Shown here: positions 1 through 6,728 of the stretch, one piece after another
Position numbering within the stretch: the stretch's first letter is position 1
How the letters are laid out: every line of letters begins with the position of its first letter
From: Candidatus Sumerlaeota bacterium
GTDB lineage: Bacteria; Sumerlaeota; Sumerlaeia; JADFCT01
Direction of reading: 5' to 3'
Assembly (NCBI GenBank): GCA_026398575.1
Contig: JAPLSP010000293.1
Location: 1-9,354 of the forward strand
DNA: 9,354 nt
The notes under the pieces: generated by a model
What the model saw: the letters and a program-made list of their open reading frames with translations, nothing else
The model's database searches: none
Told to the model about the DNA's origin: nothing
Position numbers and translations under genes: made by a program

Positions 1-1
1 A

Positions 2-94
2 CAGGCAGTGGGGACTTATGAGACGCTGATGCGCGATAACCCCCTTTTCCGCGCCCTGGCGGCAGGCGATAAACCGGAAGATTCCGCGCGTTGA
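2..94 (+). CDS. 3' end of an unidentified protein (partial, cut by window edge)
   Basis: An open plus-strand frame enters from the left edge and stops at TGA 92-94. The 30 visible residues begin QAVGTYETLMRDNP and end in a polar, charged tail (GDKPEDSAR). Composition and codon use look like a genuine protein C-terminus, and no other frame here is as protein-like. Nothing visible identifies a family. The next gene starts about 100 bases downstream, behind a terminator-like hairpin, so this gene may belong to a separate transcript. Confidence is moderate because only one short segment is seen. Confidence 0.6.
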   Translation, partial: QAVGTYETLMRDNPLFRALAAGDKPEDSAR

Positions 95-112
95 AAATTG
101 ATTATATTTCGG

Positions 113-143
113 TTGACAAGGGGGGTGTTTCCCCAGCAAAAAT
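113..143 (+). promoter_or_regulatory. Possible sigma-70-type promoter ahead of the gene at 199
   Basis: A perfect -35 hexamer TTGACA lies at 113-118. The best -10-like hexamer is AAAAAT at 138-143, with a long 19-base spacer and a 4/6 match to TATAAT. A GGGG-TGTTT-CCCC inverted repeat (122-134) sits in the spacer. The -35 is convincing and the -10 is not, so this is tentative. Initiation near 150 would put the start of the transcript directly at the hairpin that begins at 155. Confidence 0.25.
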
Positions 144-154
144 ATGCCCGACAG

Positions 155-185
155 GATGCCTATGCATTAGGCGTCTATTCTTTTT
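155..185 (+). terminator. Terminator-like hairpin with T-tract, abutting the next Shine-Dalgarno
   Basis: Arms GATGCCTA (155-162) and TAGGCGTC (168-175) pair over 8 bp, with one G-U wobble and a 5-base loop TGCAT. A T-rich tract TATTCTTTTT follows immediately (176-185). This is the form of a Rho-independent terminator, probably of the partial gene ending at 94. It directly touches the GGAGG (186-190) used by the gene at 199. It could therefore also act as a leader element (attenuator, or 5' stabilising stem) if transcription starts upstream. Confidence 0.5.
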
Positions 186-198
186 GGAGGTGATGCCC

Positions 199-1314
199 GT
201 GTTTAAGACATACGGCAAATATTTAGCATTATCCTGCGGGATATTGCTGACCTTCGGTATGCTTACATTATCGCACGCGCAATACTCGGCGGGCTTTGCT
301 CCCACAGCCGCGATGGACACGCTCTCAGGAGGCAGCGTGGGCGGAGGCGGCGCAGGACAGTTAGCGTTGGACCGGGCTAGGGGTAACGCTCCGGCCCAGC
401 CTGGCGGCGCGCCTGTAAGTCCCTTTGGCGCTCCACCAGCTGCCGCGCCGGCCAAAGTCGGGAATCCTTTCGCCGCTCCTCCAACCGCCGCCAGTCCCTT
501 CGGCGGGGGAGGCGCAGCCGAATTCGCGCCCGCTGCCCCGGCCGCTCCCAAAGCCGGCGGCATTCCGGACTTCAATCCCTTCGCCGGCATTCGCGAACAA
601 AAATCCAAAGTCATCGGCGGCCAGCGCGTTTATTGCCGGATTTCAAAAAGGCTTCTCGATGATGCGCGCATCATGGAAGTGCCCAAATCCGAAGCGGAAA
701 AAAATTATTTCGACGATGGTCCCGAAGGCAAGCATGGCGATGAATTCGCCAAAGACGGCATCTACACGAATATCACGGAAGTCAAAGATAAATTCATCGG
801 CAACGAGGCCGTTGAATTGCGCCGGCGAATGATGAATCTGATCGTCAACCAGGATAGACGCGATCCGATGGAGTTCTACTCGCTCAAGACGGTTTCGCTG
901 GATTCGCTTTCTGAACTGCAAAATGAAATGGCTTTGGGAAAAAAGAAAGACGAGAAAGTCGTGGAATGGGTGTATAAGTTTTTGAAGCCCTATCGCCAGG
1001 CGCCCGAAGATGTCAAAAGCCCGTTCTTCCCATTATATATCCCGGCGCCGCCTCCGATCCCTGACGGACAGGCGCCCGACGGATTCGATCCCAATGCGGA
1101 CATCACCGGCGGACAAGGCAGGCCGGCGCAGCCCACAGCCGAGATGGCGCCCGTCCAGGATACCGGCTCGGCCAGAGGCCGCGCTCAGACAATCAGCCCG
1201 CGCGCACGGACCGGCGGCCAGGGCAATATCAATCGGACAAATGACTTCATCATGAATCAGAATAATCCGTCCAATGGATACTACAACACGCGTCCCGGGG
1301 GCAGAACCTATTAG
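199..1314 (+). CDS. Secreted protein with NPF/Pro-Ala-Gly-rich N-terminal segment, family not recognised
   Basis: A 371-residue exported protein of unknown function. The GTG at 199 is chosen because GGAGG (186-190) sits 8 bases upstream. In-frame starts at 190 and 193 overlap or crowd that site. Residues 1-27 form a Sec signal peptide (basic FKTYGK, hydrophobic core, SHA cleavage before Q28). Residues about 60-130 are Pro/Ala/Gly-rich, with recurring PF motifs (SPFG, NPFA, SPFG, NPFA at 74-129). A folded-looking core covers about 131-285. It contains an FDDG...GKHGDE..KDGIYTN motif (171-191), resembling the DDG..GD..AGDGxYT loop of some extracellular beta-sandwich domains, and then a charged helical stretch. 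The tail from 290 is polar, Gly/Asn-rich and likely disordered, ending NTRPGGRTY. It is first in a presumed five-gene operon, 53 bases before the next gene. The periplasmic or surface location is well supported; the role is not. Confidence 0.85.
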   Translation: MFKTYGKYLALSCGILLTFGMLTLSHAQYSAGFAPTAAMDTLSGGSVGGGGAGQLALDRARGNAPAQPGGAPVSPFGAPPAAAPAKVGNPFAAPPTAASPFGGGGAAEFAPAAPAAPKAGGIPDFNPFAGIREQKSKVIGGQRVYCRISKRLLDDARIMEVPKSEAEKNYFDDGPEGKHGDEFAKDGIYTNITEVKDKFIGNEAVELRRRMMNLIVNQDRRDPMEFYSLKTVSLDSLSELQNEMALGKKKDEKVVEWVYKFLKPYRQAPEDVKSPFFPLYIPAPPPIPDGQAPDGFDPNADITGGQGRPAQPTAEMAPVQDTGSARGRAQTISPRARTGGQGNINRTNDFIMNQNNPSNGYYNTRPGGRTY

Positions 1315-1367
1315 CAAGGCGAATACCAGAGCAGTCCATCTTACCAAATCTTGGGATAAGGAACGGA

Positions 1368-2042
1368 ATGGCTAGTCCCCAGACAACAGAGGCTAAGCCA
1401 GCAAGCGCGGCGCCGGCGCCAGCCGGGGCGAAAGCTCGACCGGCCGCAGCGCCGGCGCCGGCTATGGACAAAGCGGGTAAGCCGCTCAAGGATCCGCGCA
1501 CCCCGGCGCAGGTCAAAGCGGACGATGCGGCCATTGAAGCGCGCAAAATGCTGGACCTTTGGATCCAGTACAAAGCCTTTTTGGTGAACGCCTTCAACGT
1601 CCGCTACGCCTTTACCGAAGCGGATGAGCAAAAGTTTCTGGAGATTGCGGCCGAGTTGCAGAAAAAATTGCGCAGCATGTTGACGATTGTGCCCAAAGAC
1701 ATCAATTTCGGCCATGATAAGATGGTCAAGGTGCTCAAGGCGGCCATCTCAATGTCCCACGTTCGCGAATTGCCCGAACCGGACAAGATGAAAATCTTCA
1801 ACGAGTGGCATAGCATATACATCCTGCTGATCCTGACGGCCGGCGCGATGAAGTTCATCGCCGAGGGCTATGTCCATCACGTCAGGATGAAAAGAGAAAT
1901 GGACATTCGGGGAATCAAAAAAGCGCTGGGCCAGGAGGAAGCGGTTCCTTTCCATAAGAATCCTTCCGCTATGACCATGGCTATTGTCGGCGTTTTTGTG
2001 GCGGCTTTTTTGCTCTATTATTTGGGCGTTATCAAATTCTAG
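1368..2042 (+). CDS. Tail-anchored membrane protein with an SMSH-LP-EWH helical domain
   Basis: A 224-residue protein with no signal peptide. AAGGAA (1358-1363) precedes the ATG by 4 bases. Residues 1-45 are Ala/Pro/Lys-rich and low complexity. Residues about 53-165 form an alpha-helical domain with L-x-L-W-x2-Y-x2-F (62-71), then SMSHVRELP (128-136) and EWH (146-148). A charged segment (167-195) leads to one C-terminal membrane helix (about 201-221) ending VAAFLLYYLGVIKF. The Lys/Arg-rich stretch before the helix suggests that the domain faces the cytoplasm, as in tail-anchored proteins. The helical domain recurs in the TM2 protein at 5958, and the anchor recurs in the small peptide at 5824, so this protein is a fused version of parts found separately downstream. 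I recognise no named family. The gene is second in the presumed operon. Confidence 0.88.
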   Translation: MASPQTTEAKPASAAPAPAGAKARPAAAPAPAMDKAGKPLKDPRTPAQVKADDAAIEARKMLDLWIQYKAFLVNAFNVRYAFTEADEQKFLEIAAELQKKLRSMLTIVPKDINFGHDKMVKVLKAAISMSHVRELPEPDKMKIFNEWHSIYILLILTAGAMKFIAEGYVHHVRMKREMDIRGIKKALGQEEAVPFHKNPSAMTMAIVGVFVAAFLLYYLGVIKF

Positions 2043-2109
2043 CAACACCAAAGTAAACGGTAGGTTCCATCGCAAAAGCGGTTTGTCATCTTTCTTGGAG
2101 GATTCCAAC

Positions 2110-5100
2110 ATGCGCGTTGCTCCTGTCCATTCCCGTTGCGTCGGTCTCTTGCTGATTGTCGTGCTCTCCTCCTTTGTAGTTGGCTGCGGCAAATGGCGCA
2201 CGCAATACAGCCTCAGCTCGGCCAAAAAACTCAAAGTCCGCATCCAGGAATACATGGTCGAGAGCTACCCCGATCTGGCGCCCCGCTATAAAAAAATGAA
2301 CGACTTGATGGTCCAGGCCCAGGATTCCATGGATAAGAAAGACTATGTCACCTCGGTGCCCAAGGCCAAACAGGCGGTCGAAGAAGGAACGCTGTTGCTC
2401 AATGAAACCCGCGTCCAGCATTCCAAGACCCTGCGGCAACGTGCGCGCGATGACATGGCGGTGGTCCGCGCCAATGACGGCCAAAAACTCGATGCGACGA
2501 AATATCAAGAGATAGACTTGAAACTCCAGGAACTGGAGAAGAAATTCGACGAAACCAAGCACGACGACGTCATTGCGCTTTCGAATCAAATCTTCGACAA
2601 AACGAAGGAACTGATCGAGCAGATGCGCAAGGATGCGGAAGCCGGCAGCCGCGATGTCGTCACCAAACTCGACGACATGACGCGCGAAAAAGTGCCCGAA
2701 TACGCGAAAACCTACATAGGCGACGTTCAGAAGATGCTCGAGGATATCAAGCAGCTCATCACCCCTGGCCGCCGCTATAAAGAAGCCCTGGCCCAGATAG
2801 AGGCCGCCAAGCAGCGGGCGGCGCTCGGCATCAAGGAAGCGTTGAAAGCGCGCTCGGCCGAAAAACTGAAAGCCGTCGAGGGCCGGCTGAATGACGCCCA
2901 CGCCCTGGGCGCCGGAAAAGCCTATGCCATCGAAGCCGAGCAGAAATGCAAGGATACCTTCGGCAAACTCGATGACAAACACAAAATTGAGCAGTATCAA
3001 GCGGTGCTCGACGCCGTGGATCCGCTGGCGCAGGCCGTGGATCAACTGATTATTCAAACCAAGCGCGAATGCGCGGAAGACTATATCGGACAGGTGACAA
3101 AGATCGTCGTGGATCTGGTGGACGGCAGCGCCAAGGAATACGCGGAACTCAAAGGCCTGGTCGAGGATCTGGAAAAGAAACAGGGTGAGGCCAAAGCAGA
3201 ATACGAAAAATCCGGCTACGACAACGCCAAGCATATTTGCGAGGGCGCCATTGAACTGGGCAAGGATATCAAAGGGCGCTTCGATCAGCTGGCCGCCGGC
3301 TTCATCCAGCAGGGCAAAAGCGCGCTTGCGGAAGCTAAAAGCATTTTCGACAAAGCCGTTGAACAGAATTTCTTTATTATCAAGCCCGATACGGTTGTGC
3401 CGCCGGAGGATATGCCCTTCGAGCAAAGCAAAAAGACGCTGTTCGATCATCTGAAAGCGTCACTCGGGAATATCGCCAACAATCTGGAATTGGCCCAGAC
3501 CCGCCGCTCGGAAGAGAAATATCACAACGCCATCGTTATATCGAAATCGGCCGTGAAAGATTCGGCCGAGGATACCAACCAAGTCTATCACGTGGGGTCT
3601 CACAACGCCATGGTTGAGGTCGCCAATAGCGCTCTGCATTTCTATCAGGATGCCGGCAAGGATCTGGCGCCGCGCGAAATGGAGACCGTGACGAAACTGA
3701 TCGCCGAAACGCGCGATACCATCAAATCAGGCGAATACCGCAAAGGCTTTGACAAGGCGGCCGATGCGCGCGCTGCGCTTGACAACGCCGTTACGGCAAT
3801 GCATAAAAACCTCGATGACCAATTGGCTGAAGCCAAAAAAGCCATGGAAAAAGCCGCTAAAGCAGGCGTTTTCCTGGCCAACCCGAAAAAGGCCGAAGAA
3901 GTCCAGAGTCTGATGGATCAAGCCACTGGGAGCGTCGGCGCCAGCGTTGCGATTGGACAGCCCACAAACGTCGTCAAGCCGGGAAGCCCGGCGCCGGTCA
4001 AAGCGCCCGCGCCCAAGCCCGAGGCGCCCGTTAAGCCTTCAGCGCCTTCCAATCCTCCGGTTCCGATCAATCCGCCGGCGCCTGCCAGCTCTTCGCTCGC
4101 GCCGGCCAAGAAGACGGCGCCGGCGAGCATAGCCGTAGCCTCTCAGGCGCCAGCCGCGCCCAAAGCCGCGCCTGCCGCGCCTGCCGCGCCTGCCAAACCC
4201 ACAGCGCCCAAACTGAACCCGACCGAAACGCTCCTGGCCCTGGTCACCAAGCCGGCTTCCGCTTCGACGCCCGCAGCGCCTTCAACGCCCGCGGACGTTG
4301 CGAATCCGCCCACGCCCTTGGAAACCAACCAGATCAAGTATGCCCCGGCCAAAGATGCTGTGGAAAAGACTAGGATCATGATCGAAGCGATGACCCTTGA
4401 AAAATCCAGGCAGGACGCCGACGCCGCCATTGCCAAAGCCGAAAGCATGCTGCAAAAAGCCCTGGCCGCAGGCGCGAACGCCTATGCCGCGCAGGAGATC
4501 AGCGACGCACAGGCCCGCTTCGCGCAAGCCGTGAATCTGAGTCGCGAAAAAGACTTCGTGGATGCGCGCATCGCTGCCGAGGGCGTCTGGCAGGTGGCCT
4601 TCGACGCCCTCTATAAATACCTCAGAGAAGCCGACGACGCCATCGCCACCGCCCGCATGTATCGCGGGTGGGATTTCAAAAATGAAGATGTGACGCAAGC
4701 CATTATCTGGGCGCAAAATGCCCGCGACGCGCTGGAAAACGGCAAATATGAGGACTCGGCTTTTTTGGCCCGACAGGCCGTGAACCTGTCCAAAAAAATC
4801 ACCCAATTTTCGCGCGAGCGCGATTTCCGCATCCGCACCGCAGAACTCAAAAAGATCATCAACATGTCACTGCGGACCGGGGCCGGCTTCTTCCAGCCCA
4901 AGGAACTCCGCGAGATGATCGAAGAACTCTACAAACTGGACGAAAATTTCACCGTCGCCAAGTATGACGACTACAGCGCCCGCCTGGCCAAGCTGCAGGG
5001 GCGTGTTGATACCACGGTCAACTCGACGCCACAGGCCATGCAAAAACTGCTCGTGCAATGGCGCAACTACCTGGAAGAGCTCGAGCGGCTGGGCGCCATG

Positions 5101-5790
5101 AAACGGATGCCTTATGATCTGAAGATGGCCCGTTGGATCCTCGAGCAGGCCGACATGGATTTTCGCCACAACCGTTACGCCAAGAGCTATGAATCGCTCC
5201 TCAAAGGCATTCGCATCGCCAACACCATCGCGGACGATTTGTCCGATGAAACCTTCAAAGGCGAAGCATCGGATATGGTCAAGGAGATATCGAACGCCTT
5301 GTTCGCGTTCCGCGGGCTTCTCGAATACAATCCCAACCAGCTCATTCCGCTGCTCACCGGCTTCAATGCGCGCGGACGCTTGATTGCCATGACGGGAATG
5401 CGGCCCAACATCGTCTATATGTGGGAAAATGGCAGCCGCCAGGTTCTTTCGCGCACCGAGAGCTATGACGCTTCGCAATTTTCCGAGCGGGTGACGGAAT
5501 TATATACGAAGGCTCTGACCTTGCGGCCGCCGGCGACGCTCAAGCATATCCATCGCAAGATGATTGAAACCCTGCAAGACGCCGCGATGGCCGGCCAGTC
5601 GTTTCAGAAGTTCCTGTTTATTGATGAATTTTCGCCCAAACAACAGCAGGAAATTATTCGCGCCGCTTATGATTACGCGGATAAAACGCGAACAGGCGTG
5701 GGATATTTGCGCGATAATCTGCTCAAACCCGAAGAGCGGCGCAGGGACATCTACCCCAAATCGCTGGACAGGTTCCTGCCCATACCCTAA
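2110..5790 (+). CDS. Giant outer-envelope lipoprotein with helical-hairpin repeats and a Pro/Ala linker
   Basis: A 1226-residue lipoprotein. The ATG at 2110 is chosen for GGAGG (2097-2101) 8 bases upstream and because it opens directly into a lipoprotein signal with lipobox V-V-G-C (Cys26); earlier in-frame starts lie inside the preceding gene. Residues about 35-615 are strongly helical and charged. They carry loose repeats of a helix, a G/K-x-Y turn and a second helix of form Y-x2-A-x3-A-x2-A, for example near 76, 220, 368, 470 and 541. Residues about 618-738 are a Pro/Ala-rich linker. Helical repeats resume after about 740 (near 817, 878, 949, 1021) and lead to a distinct C-terminal region (about 1050-1226) ending DIYPKSLDRFLPIP. 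The pattern recalls TPR-like or DUF4398-like hairpins, but no named family is claimed. An extended scaffold tethered to a membrane is the reasonable inference. The gene is third in the presumed operon, 67 bases after the second. Confidence 0.92.
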   Translation: MRVAPVHSRCVGLLLIVVLSSFVVGCGKWRTQYSLSSAKKLKVRIQEYMVESYPDLAPRYKKMNDLMVQAQDSMDKKDYVTSVPKAKQAVEEGTLLLNETRVQHSKTLRQRARDDMAVVRANDGQKLDATKYQEIDLKLQELEKKFDETKHDDVIALSNQIFDKTKELIEQMRKDAEAGSRDVVTKLDDMTREKVPEYAKTYIGDVQKMLEDIKQLITPGRRYKEALAQIEAAKQRAALGIKEALKARSAEKLKAVEGRLNDAHALGAGKAYAIEAEQKCKDTFGKLDDKHKIEQYQAVLDAVDPLAQAVDQLIIQTKRECAEDYIGQVTKIVVDLVDGSAKEYAELKGLVEDLEKKQGEAKAEYEKSGYDNAKHICEGAIELGKDIKGRFDQLAAGFIQQGKSALAEAKSIFDKAVEQNFFIIKPDTVVPPEDMPFEQSKKTLFDHLKASLGNIANNLELAQTRRSEEKYHNAIVISKSAVKDSAEDTNQVYHVGSHNAMVEVANSALHFYQDAGKDLAPREMETVTKLIAETRDTIKSGEYRKGFDKAADARAALDNAVTAMHKNLDDQLAEAKKAMEKAAKAGVFLANPKKAEEVQSLMDQATGSVGASVAIGQPTNVVKPGSPAPVKAPAPKPEAPVKPSAPSNPPVPINPPAPASSSLAPAKKTAPASIAVASQAPAAPKAAPAAPAAPAKPTAPKLNPTETLLALVTKPASASTPAAPSTPADVANPPTPLETNQIKYAPAKDAVEKTRIMIEAMTLEKSRQDADAAIAKAESMLQKALAAGANAYAAQEISDAQARFAQAVNLSREKDFVDARIAAEGVWQVAFDALYKYLREADDAIATARMYRGWDFKNEDVTQAIIWAQNARDALENGKYEDSAFLARQAVNLSKKITQFSRERDFRIRTAELKKIINMSLRTGAGFFQPKELREMIEELYKLDENFTVAKYDDYSARLAKLQGRVDTTVNSTPQAMQKLLVQWRNYLEELERLGAMKRMPYDLKMARWILEQADMDFRHNRYAKSYESLLKGIRIANTIADDLSDETFKGEASDMVKEISNALFAFRGLLEYNPNQLIPLLTGFNARGRLIAMTGMRPNIVYMWENGSRQVLSRTESYDASQFSERVTELYTKALTLRPPATLKHIHRKMIETLQDAAMAGQSFQKFLFIDEFSPKQQQEIIRAAYDYADKTRTGVGYLRDNLLKPEERRRDIYPKSLDRFLPIP
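4165..4191 (+). repeat. Three perfect tandem 9-bp repeats (GCCGCGCCT) in the lipoprotein linker
   Basis: GCCGCGCCT occurs three times head to tail, with a degenerate copy just upstream at 4153-4161. It encodes Ala-Ala-Pro repeats in the Pro/Ala linker. The 9-bp unit keeps the reading frame, so slippage would only change linker length. It is a coding microsatellite, not a separate element. Confidence 0.8.
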
Positions 5791-5823
5791 GCGAAACAGA
5801 TCGCTGTCAGGACGTAACGGGAG

Positions 5824-5943
5824 ATGATGAATTTCATTACCAATCAGTATATTTATGTCGCCGAATCCCTGGTGATATTGGGGATCGCTGTGGTTGCGGC
5901 ATATTTGCTTTATGCCTTCGGATTGTTTAATTTTAAGAAGTAG
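5824..5943 (+). CDS. 39-residue single-helix membrane peptide related to the anchor of the gene at 1368
   Basis: A short gene with two adjacent ATG codons (5824 and 5827) and stop TAG 5941-5943. A GGGAG (5819-5823) precedes it, spaced closely (3 bases to the second ATG), so the start could be either codon. The peptide begins MMNFITNQYIYVAES. A hydrophobic helix (about 15-35) follows, and it ends FNFKK. Its VAAYLLYAFGLFNF segment (24-37) matches VAAFLLYYLGVIKF, the C-terminus of the protein at 1368, at 8 of 14 positions without a gap. It lies 33 bases after the lipoprotein gene and 14 bases before the TM2 gene, with the same orientation. The conserved tail and operon position argue for a real gene. 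A role as a separate membrane anchor or partner of the TM2 protein is inference. Confidence 0.75.
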   Translation: MMNFITNQYIYVAESLVILGIAVVAAYLLYAFGLFNFKK

Positions 5944-5957
5944 TGGAATGAGTCGCC

Positions 5958-6686
5958 ATGCATAACTGGAATACCACTTTTTGGCTGTGTCTTACCCTGG
6001 GATGGGCGGGCGCTCATCGCTTCTATACCGGCCACATCGGCACAGGATTCGCCCAGCTGATTACCGGCGGCGGTGTTCTGGGATGGTGGATATATGATTT
6101 AGTGACGATTATCAAAGAAGATTTCCGGAACGCCGAAGGCGGGCTGATCCTGAAAGACGGCCCCGGCGCCAAACGCAAGAAACGCAAAAAAGGCCAGCTG
6201 CTCGATCCCAATGAGCCGCCTGAAATGGGATCGCTGGAACATAGGATACAAGTCTGCAAAGCGTTCCTGGCGATGTGGCAGAAATATTTCGACTTCTTTT
6301 CTGAAAGCTTGGAAAACAAAAAAATTGAGCGCGAGGAAGAAAAAGAGTTTGCCCAGTTGACCTTCCAAATCGCTTTCGAGCACTTCAAGTTTACCAGTCT
6401 GATGGGCGGCCTCTTCTCGGAAAGCAAAAAGATCCTCAATATCCTGGATAATTGTGTCAGTCTCAGCCATCTCAAAGGACTGCCCACCGCGTCATTCATG
6501 GCGATGCAAGTCGAATGGCATGAGGCCTTCATTGGCATGAATAAAACCCTCGGACGTTTGCTCATACGGCTGCCGCCGCCCGAGGAACCGAAGCCCCAAA
6601 AAACCAAAGGCGCCGCTGCAAAGCCGGCTGCGGCGTCTGCGTCTGCCGCGGCAGCGCCCGCGCCGCAAAAAATGGCGCCCAAGTAA
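5958..6686 (+). CDS. TM2-domain protein with a C-terminal SLSH-LP-EWH helical domain
   Basis: A 242-residue membrane protein. The N-terminus is a TM2 domain (about 4-53). It has two hydrophobic helices around the family hallmark G-x-x-G-x-HRFY-x-G (15-25), then a GWWIYDL segment (42-48). A basic stretch KRKKRKK (72-78) follows, placing the next region in the cytoplasm by the positive-inside rule. Residues about 95-203 are a helical domain with L-x-M-W-x2-Y-x2-F (104-113), VSLSHLKGLP (167-176) and EWH (186-188). This is the same signature and spacing as in the protein at 1368. The end (206-242) is Pro/Ala/Lys-rich. The ATG at 5958 has only a weak GGA or GAG upstream, and the in-frame codons before it include a stop. 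TM2 domains have no settled biochemical function in bacteria. The gene is last in the presumed operon and converges with the gene at 6729. Confidence 0.92.
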   Translation: MHNWNTTFWLCLTLGWAGAHRFYTGHIGTGFAQLITGGGVLGWWIYDLVTIIKEDFRNAEGGLILKDGPGAKRKKRKKGQLLDPNEPPEMGSLEHRIQVCKAFLAMWQKYFDFFSESLENKKIEREEEKEFAQLTFQIAFEHFKFTSLMGGLFSESKKILNILDNCVSLSHLKGLPTASFMAMQVEWHEAFIGMNKTLGRLLIRLPPPEEPKPQKTKGAAAKPAAASASAAAAPAPQKMAPK

Positions 6687-6728
6687 ATCACTCAATTTTC
6701 GCACACGCACTCAAATAATCTGGTTTGT

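Noticed and set aside
961..1107. Possible dockerin or EF-hand (D-P-N-A-D-I-T) near the end of the protein at 199, a tempting partner for the cohesin-like protein
   Set aside because: The Gly at loop position 6 and the acidic residue at position 12 are missing, and a dockerin needs two such loops. Only the first few positions fit.
1405..1460. Palindromic GCGCCGGCGCC occurring twice, as a possible regulatory or mobile repeat
   Set aside because: Both copies encode Ala-Pro repeats within the N-terminal tail of the protein at 1368. GC-rich codons for Ala/Pro explain the palindrome, as they do for similar strings near 3990-4130.
2086..3450. Long minus-strand open frame (454 residues) opposite the lipoprotein gene
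   Set aside because: It is the mirror of a highly biased Lys/Glu/Ala coding sequence. It gives an unnatural Phe/Leu/His-rich product and lacks a ribosome site, while the sense strand has a lipobox and repeats.
5790..5805. Small hairpin AGCGA-AACAGA-TCGCT after the lipoprotein stop, considered as a terminator
   Set aside because: The stem is only 5 bp, there is no T-tract, and the next gene starts 18 bases later in the same direction.
6687..6728. Search for a bidirectional terminator between the converging TM2 and HhH genes
   Set aside because: The 42-base gap has only a short direct repeat (ACTCAA) and AT-rich sequence. No stem of useful length could be found on either strand.
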